DNA of 64,000 nt from Nitrospirota bacterium. Its GTDB lineage: Bacteria > Nitrospirota > UBA9217. The translations under genes and the position numbers were made by a program. The DNA lies in NCBI GenBank assembly GCA_023229435.1, contig JALNZF010000004.1:132117-196116 (forward strand). Reading direction: 5' to 3'. A model generated the notes under the pieces. That model saw only the letters and a program-made list of their open reading frames with translations. It had not been told where the DNA came from and made no database searches. Positions 7,676-14,850 of this stretch are shown here, piece by piece; positions within the stretch are counted from its first letter, which is position 1; every line of letters starts with the position of its first letter.

Positions 7676-8452
7676 ATGAAGAAATATCTAGGCTGTTTGG
7701 TTCTGAGCATGACGCTTTTTCTCGGCGTTCAACCGGTATTTGCACAGGCGAATTTGGAATACCAGATCCTGACAAAGGAGATCCAGTCGCTCAAGCAGGA
7801 TATTCAAGAGCTCAAGAAACTCGTTCAGGGTATTAAACAGGCGCCGGCTGGCGGGGGTGGCGGCGGTGAATTCAAAGAAGCAATGATCAACATCAAGGGC
7901 GCACCCATGAGGGGGGATAAGAACGCAAAGCTCGCATTGCTCGAATATACAGATTATCAATGACCATTCTGTGGAAGACACGTCCGTGAGACGGAGCCGC
8001 AGATATATAAGGAATATGTTGACACCGGAAAGCTGAAGCACGTGTTTATGGATTTCCCCCTGGATATGCATAAAAATGCAATGAAGGCTTCGGAGGCGGG
8101 CTTATGCGCCGGAGACCAGGGTAAGTTCTGGGAATTGAGCCACAAAATGTTTGACAACCCGACCAATAATCCGACCTATTTGGAGAAGGACAATATCGTG
8201 AAATTAGCCGAGGAGTTGGGGTTGGATATGGCCGCGTTCAAAGCGTGTTTTGATGGAGGGAAGTACGTTGATGATATCAAAAAGCGCATGGCTGAAGGTC
8301 AATCGAAGGCCGGGCTTACGGGTACACCGGCGTTTCTTCTTGGCTATATCCAGGCTGACGGCAAGGTAAAGGCGACAAAGAAAATAGTGGGAGCGGGACC
8401 GTTTACCAATTTTAAGACCGCGATCGATGAATTGCTTTCGAAGGGAAAATAA
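7676..8452 (+). CDS. DsbA-like thioredoxin-fold selenoprotein (TGA = selenocysteine at residue 96)
   Basis: 258 residues if the TGA at 7961-7963 is read as Sec. Residues 1-23 are a signal peptide (ending 'VFAQA'), residues 26-55 a coiled-coil ('LTKEIQSLKQDIQELKKLV'), then a Gly-rich linker and a DsbA/DsbG-type domain. The sequence around the TGA is 'EYTDYQ-U-PFCGRHV', which puts Sec at the first position of the usual CPxC redox motif; 'GTPAFLLGYI' near the C-terminus is the cis-Pro loop. Translation continues in frame for 162 residues of conserved thioredoxin-fold sequence, so this is not a pseudogene. A paralogue at 32545-33336 has a TGA at the same place. It is probably a periplasmic thiol/selenol oxidoreductase. 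Confidence 0.88.
7969..8002 (+). promoter_or_regulatory. Candidate bacterial SECIS element
   Basis: Just after the TGA, CTGTGG (7969-7974) can pair with CCGCAG (7997-8002, one G-U pair). Inside it TCCGT-GAG-ACGGA (7983-7995) forms an apical hairpin. Size and distance from the UGA fit bacterial SECIS elements bound by SelB. The apical CCGTGAGA is shared with the paralogous gene at 32868-32875. Confidence 0.6.
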
Positions 8453-8462
8453 AAGAGGGAAT

Positions 8463-8496
8463 GAGAGCGGGGCATGTCCCCGCTCTCAACCTTTTT
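8463..8496 (+). terminator. Rho-independent terminator
   Basis: GAGAGCGGGG (8463-8472) pairs with CCCCGCTCTC (8478-8487), a 10-bp perfect stem, followed closely by TTTTT. It ends the selenoprotein transcript. The paralogue carries a near-identical terminator. Confidence 0.9.
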
Positions 8497-8714
8497 CAGC
8501 ATCAGGCACTTCCTCGTGAAATCGCTGCACGAAAACAACTTCCGTGGTGTAATCCTCCTTCTAGACATTTTCAACAACCGTTTTCAATCAGACACCCGTA
8601 AAATCTGATACACGCCTTGATATTTTCCGGACAACCATCTATAATGACCTGCAATCGAGCGCAACAGGTAACTGCCCGACGCGTGAGAGTTTGGTTCGTC
8701 AGGGGACCCCGTCG

Positions 8715-9539
8715 ATGATGGTATTGGAGCTATTGAAAAACGTGCAGGCCGTTATAGCCGAGGCCTTCTCAACCTTCCGGAACAACAACGATCTGTCCGC
8801 AGCGTCGTCACTTGCCTTTTCTGCGACCCTCGCGCTTATCCCCGTGCTTTTATTACTCACCCTTCTTCTGGGCGCTGTGATCGGTTCGTCCAGCGAGGCC
8901 ATGGCCAGGACGCAGGAACTGCTGCTCCAGTTAATTCCCGCCTACAGCCAGGATATTTTGCTCGAAGTGCAGTCTATCGCATCGCACCGGGGCGCGATCG
9001 GACTGCTGAATATGCTGGTGCTGCTCTGGAGAATGACATCGCTCGTGGGTGACATGCGAAAGTCACTGGGGATTGTGTTCCGGAAAAAACAGATCCGTAC
9101 GTTTCTCGTGAAGAAACTGCTCGATATCACCATCGGCATTATCTTCCTGACGGGACTGACCGCGATCGCGGTGGCTGAAATTGTCCTTGCCGTGATCGAA
9201 CAAAAGAGCCATCTGCATCTCCTGGGATATGTGGAGCGCGCGCTTCCCTTTCTGCTCATCACCACGGCGGTCTTTCTGCTGTATCGGGTGTTTTCGGATG
9301 GCCGCCGCATCATCCACCTCGTGGTCGGCGCCGTCGCGGCGTCTCTCTTCTGGTACGCCATGCGGCCGGTCTTTCACCTCTTTCTCCTGTACAATCCGGG
9401 ATACGGGTTCGCGTTCGGTTCTTTCAAGTCGCTGTTCGTTGTGATCATCTGGACCTATTTCTCGTGTGTTGTGTTCCTTGCAGGCGCGGAGATCGCCGCG
9501 AACCTGGGCGGGATGCAACGGTCCTCATCAGGAAACTGA
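8715..9539 (+). CDS. YihY/virulence factor BrkB family membrane protein
   Basis: 274 residues from the ATG at 8715 (AGGGGA upstream; a TTG at 8691 is also possible). It has about six hydrophobic segments, beginning 'FSATLALIPVLLLLTLLLG' and ending 'IIWTYFSCVVFLAGAEIA'. The signatures 'SLAFSATLALIPVL' and 'YGFAFGSFKSLFVVIIWTYFS' are those of the YihY/BrkB family, inner-membrane proteins whose transport role is still unclear and which were once misnamed RNase BN. It stands alone, with no obvious operon partner. Confidence 0.88.
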   Translation: MMVLELLKNVQAVIAEAFSTFRNNNDLSAASSLAFSATLALIPVLLLLTLLLGAVIGSSSEAMARTQELLLQLIPAYSQDILLEVQSIASHRGAIGLLNMLVLLWRMTSLVGDMRKSLGIVFRKKQIRTFLVKKLLDITIGIIFLTGLTAIAVAEIVLAVIEQKSHLHLLGYVERALPFLLITTAVFLLYRVFSDGRRIIHLVVGAVAASLFWYAMRPVFHLFLLYNPGYGFAFGSFKSLFVVIIWTYFSCVVFLAGAEIAANLGGMQRSSSGN

Positions 9540-9689
9540 TGAAGGGGGAGCAGGGGTCGGAAAGATACTCCGTTCTTCGTCGTGCGCACCGTCGAACGAT
9601 TGAAGGATGAGACGCGGATACCATCTCCTTCATACCCGCAAAACAAAAAATTGTTTGCCGGTCACGGAATCCGTTGGTGAGGTGCTTTG

Positions 9690-9809
9690 ATGGCATATGG
9701 GTTTGATTTTCAAGACTATGATTCGGCAAGACGATCATTCGCGATAGATGTATTTGAATATTTCAACTTCGGCTTTGACGCGATCGACAGGCACGCCTTT
9801 CCGATATGA
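9690..9809 (+). pseudogene. Remnant of an AMP-forming acyl-CoA synthetase N-terminus
   Basis: A 39-codon frame whose product ('DYDSARRSFAIDVFEY', then 'FNFGFDAIDRHA') follows the conserved N-terminal segment of medium-chain acyl-CoA/acetyl-CoA synthetases ('...YFNFGFDVIDRWA...'). It stops at a TGA, and nothing of the AMP-binding domain follows. Either the rest was deleted or this is a relic of a larger gene. Resemblance is from memory of the family. Confidence 0.45.
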
Positions 9810-9911
9810 GGGTTCGATACTGTTCTCACTCGCCGGTGATCCGGCCTGTCTTCACCAATAGTGTTCATTCCATGAAACCACCACGATTCTACTTTCTCCC
9901 GTCACGTAAAA

Positions 9912-10616
9912 ATGGTACACTACGCCATGGCAACACGTTCCCTGGGTTTTGTTCCGAACAAGAACAAGCTTTATGTCTGGGCGTCAACACTGGCGCTTAT
10001 CACGATCTTCTACAACCTTGCTGAGGGATTGATCTCGATCTACTTTGGCCTGGAAGACGAGAGTATGTCACTCTTCGGATTCGGGCTCGATTCTTTCGTG
10101 GAGGTGGTATCGGGTATCGGCATCTGGCACATGATCCGCAGGGTCAGGCAGAACGGCGGGGAACATCTTGACCGATTCGAGCAAAGGGCGCTCAGGATCA
10201 CGGGCACGGCTTTCTACGTCCTCACCCTGGGACTGGTGATTACGGCCATCGGTGACCTCGTTCGCGGGCACAAGCCGGAGAGCGCGTTCTGGGGTATCGT
10301 CATCTCGCTTGTATCCATAGTCTCCATGTGGGCGCTCATCCGCGCCAAGGTGGCAGTCGGGACAAAACTGAGCTCGCAGGCCATTCTGGCCGATGCCGCC
10401 TGCACGAGGGCATGTTTGCAGCTTTCGGTGGTGTTGCTTGTTGCGAGCGCAGGATACAAACTCACGAATATCGGCGGGCTCGATTCGATCGGTGCGCTGG
10501 TAATCGGCGGCCTCTGCTTCCGGGAAGGGAAAGAGGCTTTCGAGAAGGCAAGGACCGGGAGCTTTGCGTGCACCTGCGGAGGGAGTTGCAAGAATGAAGG
10601 TAAGGGCAACGATTAA
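9912..10616 (+). CDS. Cation diffusion facilitator-type membrane transporter
   Basis: 234 residues with five to six membrane segments. 'FGLDSFVEVVSGIGIW' in the first third and 'ILADAACTRACLQLSVVLL' further on correspond to the metal-binding membrane helices of the CDF superfamily; in canonical CDF pumps these positions are HxxxD and (H/D)xxxD, here FGLDS and LADAA, so metal specificity is uncertain. The C-terminus ends in a Cys-rich 'CTCGGSCKNE' that could bind metal. It lacks the usual long cytoplasmic domain. An alternative start lies at 9927. It appears monocistronic, followed by a palindromic repeat. Confidence 0.7.
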   Translation: MVHYAMATRSLGFVPNKNKLYVWASTLALITIFYNLAEGLISIYFGLEDESMSLFGFGLDSFVEVVSGIGIWHMIRRVRQNGGEHLDRFEQRALRITGTAFYVLTLGLVITAIGDLVRGHKPESAFWGIVISLVSIVSMWALIRAKVAVGTKLSSQAILADAACTRACLQLSVVLLVASAGYKLTNIGGLDSIGALVIGGLCFREGKEAFEKARTGSFACTCGGSCKNEGKGND

Positions 10617-10692
10617 GGTATTTGTCCGTGGCACGTGGCCTATTCGCGCGAATGTTTGCATGAAGGGAAAATGCGAACATTCCTCGCGATCT

Positions 10693-10771
10693 GTCATTCC
10701 CGAGCGACTCTATCGGGAATATGGTTATTTATATAAACACCGGATCCCCGATACGACCATTCGGGGATGAC
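10693..10771. repeat. Dispersed palindromic repeat (TCATTCCCGA family)
   Basis: Contains two inverted pairs: GTCATTCCCGA...TCGGGAATATGG and CCGGATCCCCGA...TCGGGGATGAC. Related copies lie at 18464-18583, 33471-33555, 45206-45314 and, in frame inside a gene, 53968-54057. All share the GTCATTCCCG/CGGGAATGAC ends. Confidence 0.8.
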
Positions 10772-10802
10772 GTACCGGTTGGTTGCGGCAGGAGGCCGCA
10801 CT

Positions 10803-11438
10803 ATGAAATTCAAGATCGATCTTCACGTCCATACAAAATACAGCGGCGACAACGATGCCGACCCTGAGGAAGCGATCCTTCGTGCCATTGAACTTGGCCT
10901 CCACGGCATCGCTTTTACGGAGCACTATTACTACGGAGCGTCGGAGTTCGTCGAGGTCCTGAAGGAAAAGTACAAGAGCAGCATCGTGATCTTTCGGGGA
11001 GTGGAGTTCTCAACAGCAGAGGGGCATTGCCTCATTTTCGGCGTCGATACGGACCCGCTGTCGATAAAATACTCGTCGGTTAACGAGGTCGTACGGGTTA
11101 TTCATCAGGCAGGCGGCGTGGCGATCCCTTCTCACCCCTATCGTTCGGTAAACAGCATCGGCGATCTGGTGCGAAATATACCGGGCATCTGCGCGCTCGA
11201 AGGATACAACGGCTGCAATATGCACGCGTTTAACGTGAAGGCGATCAAGGCGGCTGCGGCGCTGAAACTTCCCTTTACCGGCGGCTCGGACGCTCATATT
11301 CCCTGGGAGGTCGGCTCGTGCTTTACCGAGTTTGATGATGTGGTGACCGGTGAGAATTTAGTCGAAGCGTTGAAGGCGGGGAAGTACCGGGGAGTTGATT
11401 CCCGAAAAATATCCAGATTGATGATTAACAATTTTTAG
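10803..11438 (+). CDS. PHP-domain metal-dependent phosphoesterase
   Basis: 211 residues from the ATG at 10803, chosen because AGGAGG lies about 10 bp upstream; an in-frame ATG at 10767 lacks a site. The PHP motifs are all present: 'DLHVHTKYSGD' at the start, 'FTEHYYYG' and a glutamate in 'FRGVEFS', 'PSHPYRS', and 'GGSDAHIPWEVG'. These supply the His/Asp/Glu ligands of a trinuclear metal site. Stand-alone PHP proteins hydrolyse nucleotide or sugar phosphates (YciV/RNase AM-like members); the substrate here cannot be told. No operon neighbours. Confidence 0.88.
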   Translation: MKFKIDLHVHTKYSGDNDADPEEAILRAIELGLHGIAFTEHYYYGASEFVEVLKEKYKSSIVIFRGVEFSTAEGHCLIFGVDTDPLSIKYSSVNEVVRVIHQAGGVAIPSHPYRSVNSIGDLVRNIPGICALEGYNGCNMHAFNVKAIKAAAALKLPFTGGSDAHIPWEVGSCFTEFDDVVTGENLVEALKAGKYRGVDSRKISRLMINNF

Positions 11439-11664
11439 TCACCTGCAGGCATCCGTCGTATCCAATAGATTCCGCGATTTCTTGATCGCCAGCCTGAATC
11501 AGAAAAATCTCCGACACTGTCACGAATCCCAACACGGACAACCCGGCAATATTCAATCAGCCCCGATCAACGTCAACGAAGCCGGTTTATTCCACCCATG
11601 TTGGAAGCATTTGATCATTGAGTGACTTGACGGGCTTTGAGGGAAGAACCGTGCGGGAAACAAG

Positions 11665-12654
11665 CTAAACGATATGGTAATACGTCAGAAGTGTTTGGAT
11701 GATCCACGCCATGGCAATGCACAGCGGAAGGGTAAGCACCCATGCCATCACTATCTTACCGGCAATCCCCCAGCGGACCGCCGAGAGCCGCTTGGTCGCG
11801 CCTACACCGAGGATCGCGGTTGAGACTACGTGGGTGGTGCTTACGGGAAGACCGAAAAAGCTTGCCGCCATGATGATGCCGGCCGATGAGGTCTCGGCGG
11901 CGAAGCCGTGAATGGGTTCAAGCTTCAGCATGTTATGGCCAAGGGTCTTGATGATCTTCCATCCGCCGAAGAGGGTGCCGAATCCCATGGCAACAGCGCA
12001 GGTGAAGACGACCCAGGTCGGCACCTCGAGTGTCTGGATCTTGCCCGAGGCCAGGAGCGCCATGGTGATGATGCCCATGGACTTCTGTGCGTCGTTGGAG
12101 CCGTGTCCGAAGGCCATAAAGGACGAGGAGACGATCTGGAGCCTGCCGAAATACCTGCCGATGACTCCGGGTGAGAGCTGACCGAAGAAATGCAGGATCA
12201 TTTTCATGAACAGATATCCACAAACGATGCCGAACACGGGGGAGATGAGGAGCGACAGGAGGATCTTCATAATACCGCCGATATTCAGAAGCGTTGCGCC
12301 GCCATGAGACACGGCTGCTCCGATGAGCCCGCCGACGAGCGCGTGTGAAGAGCTGACCGGCAGGCCCATGAGGATCGTGATGAGGTTCCAGAGGATGGCG
12401 GAAAGCAGCGCCGAGATCAGGACCGCGTTCGTGATCGCTATGGGATCCACAATGCCCGAGCCGATGGTCTTGGCCACGGCGGTGGTGAGAAAGGCGCCGG
12501 CGATGTTCATGGTCGCCGCAAGGATCACCGCCGACATGGGTGAAAGGACCTTCGTTGATACCACGGTGGCGATGGCGTTCGCGCAGTCGTGCCAGCCGTT
12601 CGCTACATCGAAGAGCACGGCAAGGACGATGATGAGGATCAGCACATCAGGCAT
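11665..12654 (-). CDS. pit: PiT-family inorganic phosphate permease
   Basis: 329 residues, almost entirely hydrophobic with about ten membrane segments. The duplicated PiT signatures are visible: 'FDVANGWHDCANAIATVVST' at the N-terminus and 'GHGSNDAQKSMGII' in the second half, together with 'GLPVSSSHALVGGLIGA' and 'GLPVSTTHVVSTAILG'. PiT carriers take up metal-phosphate by ion symport. The gene overlaps the upstream DUF47 gene by 8 bp, the common arrangement in which the DUF47 partner modulates the carrier. Shorter than E. coli PitA (499 residues) but typical of the short bacterial form. Confidence 0.93.
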   Translation of the reverse strand: MPDVLILIIVLAVLFDVANGWHDCANAIATVVSTKVLSPMSAVILAATMNIAGAFLTTAVAKTIGSGIVDPIAITNAVLISALLSAILWNLITILMGLPVSSSHALVGGLIGAAVSHGGATLLNIGGIMKILLSLLISPVFGIVCGYLFMKMILHFFGQLSPGVIGRYFGRLQIVSSSFMAFGHGSNDAQKSMGIITMALLASGKIQTLEVPTWVVFTCAVAMGFGTLFGGWKIIKTLGHNMLKLEPIHGFAAETSSAGIIMAASFFGLPVSTTHVVSTAILGVGATKRLSAVRWGIAGKIVMAWVLTLPLCIAMAWIIQTLLTYYHIV

Positions 12655-13264
12655 ATTTGAGCACTATGGTTTCAAGAATATTGGCGATATCTTCCGCGCG
12701 GTCCGAGGCGTCTTCCAGAATCTGGTAGATGTCCTTCCATTTGATAATGAACACCGGGTCGTTATCACTGTTCACGAGTTTGCCGAGCGCGTCGCGATAC
12801 TTGCGGTCGATCCGGTTTTCGAGCCGGTTGACCTCGATGCAGTGTTCCTGGACGCGGGAATATTGCTTCGCCCGGAGTTCCCGGAGGGCCTTGATCAGAA
12901 CGTCCGCCGTCATCTGCAGGTCCTCGGCAATGGAGATCACCTCGGGTGTTGGTTTCTCGATCTTGTATACCACCATCCTGTCCACGGCCGCCCAGATCAG
13001 GTCGAGGACGTCGTCGATCCGGGATGCGAGCGCATGGATGTCCTCACGGTCGATGGGGGTGAGGAAGGTCTTGTTCAGGTCCTTCATGATGTCGTGGGTG
13101 AGCATGTCGCCTTCCTGCTCAAATTCGTACATCGCCTTTGCTTTTTTCTCGAAGGTGTCAAAATTGTTCAACATGTCGACAAGCACATTTGCCGCTTTCG
13201 AAAGGTTCTCGAGCGCCCGGTCGAATTGCACAAAGAAGTCTATTGTTTTAGGGAAGAGTGCCAT
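12647..13264 (-). CDS. DUF47/PhoU-like phosphate transport accessory protein
   Basis: 205 residues, all helical and charged, with the DUF47 pattern: 'LFPKTIDFFVQFDRALENLSKAA' at the N-terminus, 'YEFEQEGDMLTHDIMKDLNKTFLTPIDREDIHALASRIDDVLDLIWAA' in the middle and 'WKDIYQILEDASDRAEDIANILETIVLK' at the end. The E/DxxxD clusters bind metal in PhoU folds. It precedes and overlaps the PiT permease gene, so the two are one operon; the partner is thought to regulate the permease. A start at 13264 follows a purine-rich AAGGAG-like region. Confidence 0.92.
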   Translation of the reverse strand: MALFPKTIDFFVQFDRALENLSKAANVLVDMLNNFDTFEKKAKAMYEFEQEGDMLTHDIMKDLNKTFLTPIDREDIHALASRIDDVLDLIWAAVDRMVVYKIEKPTPEVISIAEDLQMTADVLIKALRELRAKQYSRVQEHCIEVNRLENRIDRKYRDALGKLVNSDNDPVFIIKWKDIYQILEDASDRAEDIANILETIVLKYA

Positions 13265-13471
13265 AGGTTTTTCGTAACGCTCCTTTTGAGATAGGGTGAA
13301 AGGAAAAGCATGCAGTTGTTTGAGTGATGCAAAGCCGGTTTTGCGGAGCTAACTTATCATAATCGGGTATTTTTTGCAACTGATAACTCGCATTTTCGCG
13401 GGGGAGGGATATTCTGACAGTCTGCCGGCGGGTGCATCGCCGCCTTGAGATGCATATATATAATGTGCGAA

Positions 13472-13504
13472 AATAAAAAAAGGCGGTGAAATGCTCACCG
13501 CCTT
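13472..13504 (-). terminator. Rho-independent terminator (leftward)
   Basis: Read on the minus strand, AAGGCGGTGA (13504-13495) pairs with TCACCGCCTT (13489-13480) and is followed by a T-rich run (complement of 13472-13480). It ends the small zinc-ribbon gene just upstream. Confidence 0.85.
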
Positions 13505-13532
13505 GCAAAGAAACGATAACTGAAGAACCGGC

Positions 13533-13706
13533 TTAGAGGGCCTTTTCTTTAAAACATTTATCGCAGAACCACATCATGCCGCGGACCTTGCCGCTCGTGG
13601 ACATCATTTTTGCCGCCTGCATGGGCTTGGCGCAACACTGGGGCACGTTTAGGTTCACAATTGCTTTTTTTGTAGCCGCTTTAGCGGTTTTACTCATTTC
13701 TGCCAT
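13533..13706 (-). CDS. Small zinc-ribbon-like protein, 57 aa
   Basis: 57 residues, preceded by an ideal GGAGG site 8-9 nt before the ATG at 13706 and followed by a strong terminator, so it is very likely a real stand-alone gene. The first half is Lys/Ala-rich and basic ('KTAKAATKKA'). The second half has two cysteine pairs, 'PQCCAKPMQ' and 'WFCDKCFKEK', spaced about 23 residues apart as in a rubredoxin-like or zinc ribbon fold. The family is not recognised. The basic tail could contact nucleic acid. It has its own promoter region between 13707 and 13941, shared divergently with the LysR gene. Confidence 0.75.
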   Translation of the reverse strand: MAEMSKTAKAATKKAIVNLNVPQCCAKPMQAAKMMSTSGKVRGMMWFCDKCFKEKAL

Positions 13707-13941
13707 GATACATTCACCTCCAGTTTAATAGTACGAAACCCGTGCATTTTAACTGTAAACAGGGAAATGTCAAGTAAATTTTACACTTTTTCAACGTACG
13801 ATGCCGCCAAATCGCGGAATGCTCATGACAAACACCTTGACAAGAACAGAGCTTTGAATTATAAATAGACATGGAATAAAAGAGGTATGATTGTTTTCAT
13901 GCCGATCCTCACAAATACTTCTTTGATTGTATTAACTTACT

Positions 13942-14850
13942 ATGGAAGATCATAAACTAAGAGTGTTCTGCGCGGTCGCAGATACGAAAAGCTTTTCCAA
14001 GGCATCGGAGCTCATTCACCTTACCCAGCCCGCGGTGAGCCTTCAGGTGCAGGCCATGGAGGAACTCTACGAGACCCGTCTGTTCGATCGGTCCGGTAAC
14101 TCCATTAACCTGACACCGGCCGGGGAAATCCTGTATAAACGGGCAAAAGAGATTCTCGCGCTCTATGCCGAGGCGCAGAAGAACATCAGTGAGATCACCG
14201 GATCGATCAAGGGATCCCTCTCCATCGGCGCCAGCTCGACCATCGGCAATTACCTCCTTCCCACGATCATTTCAGCATTCAAGAAAAAGGTCCCCCGGGT
14301 CAACATCTCGCTTCTGGTGAGCAACACCAAGACCATCACCGAGAAACTGAATGCCGGCGAGATCGATATTGCCCTGGTGGAAGGGGATGTGAGCAAACAA
14401 CGCTTTGCCGTCGATATCCTGCTCTCGGACGAACTGGTGCTGATCGTGTCTCCGGCGCATCCCTGGGCCGAGCGCCGCAATATATCGGCCATGGACTTGA
14501 TCAAGGAGCCTCTCATCATGCGTGAAGAGGGGTCGGGCACCCGCCAGATCATCCTGAAGCACCTTGAAGATCACGGTATCAAGCTGGCCGACCTCAAGAT
14601 ATCGCTTGTGCTCGGCAGCACCGAATCGATCAAGAGTGCCGTGGAGGAAGGCGTCGGTGTCTCGATCGTTTCGGCCTGGGCCGCACGCCAGGCGATCAAA
14701 CACGGAATCCTGAGGGCCATGACCTTTAAGGACGTCAAGTTCCACCGGAACTTCAGCATCATCTCACCCAAACGCAATTATTGCACCCACACGGCCAAGG
14801 AATTTCTGGGTTTCCTGAAGGTCTACCCCATCAAAGCTCCGTTGCCCTGA
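13942..14850 (+). CDS. LysR-family transcriptional regulator
   Basis: 302 residues. Residues 1-60 form the winged helix-turn-helix ('FSKASELIHLTQPAVSLQVQAMEELYETRLFDRSG'), and 90-295 the periplasmic-binding-like effector domain ('GSLSIGASSTIGNYLLPTIISAFKKKVP'). The whole resembles CysB/CysL-like regulators and the group annotated as 'selenium metabolism-associated LysR regulators'; that link is suggestive because three selenoprotein genes lie in this window. The gene converges on comEC, overlapping its 3' end by 20 bp. The target is unknown; LysR proteins usually act on a divergent neighbour, here the 57-residue zinc-ribbon gene. Confidence 0.9.
   Translation: MEDHKLRVFCAVADTKSFSKASELIHLTQPAVSLQVQAMEELYETRLFDRSGNSINLTPAGEILYKRAKEILALYAEAQKNISEITGSIKGSLSIGASSTIGNYLLPTIISAFKKKVPRVNISLLVSNTKTITEKLNAGEIDIALVEGDVSKQRFAVDILLSDELVLIVSPAHPWAERRNISAMDLIKEPLIMREEGSGTRQIILKHLEDHGIKLADLKISLVLGSTESIKSAVEEGVGVSIVSAWAARQAIKHGILRAMTFKDVKFHRNFSIISPKRNYCTHTAKEFLGFLKVYPIKAPLP

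Noticed and set aside
7961..7963. TGA as a nonsense mutation making a pseudogene
   Set aside because: A paralogue 25 kb away has TGA at the same codon of the redox motif, and the rest of the frame is intact in both, so selenocysteine is the better reading.
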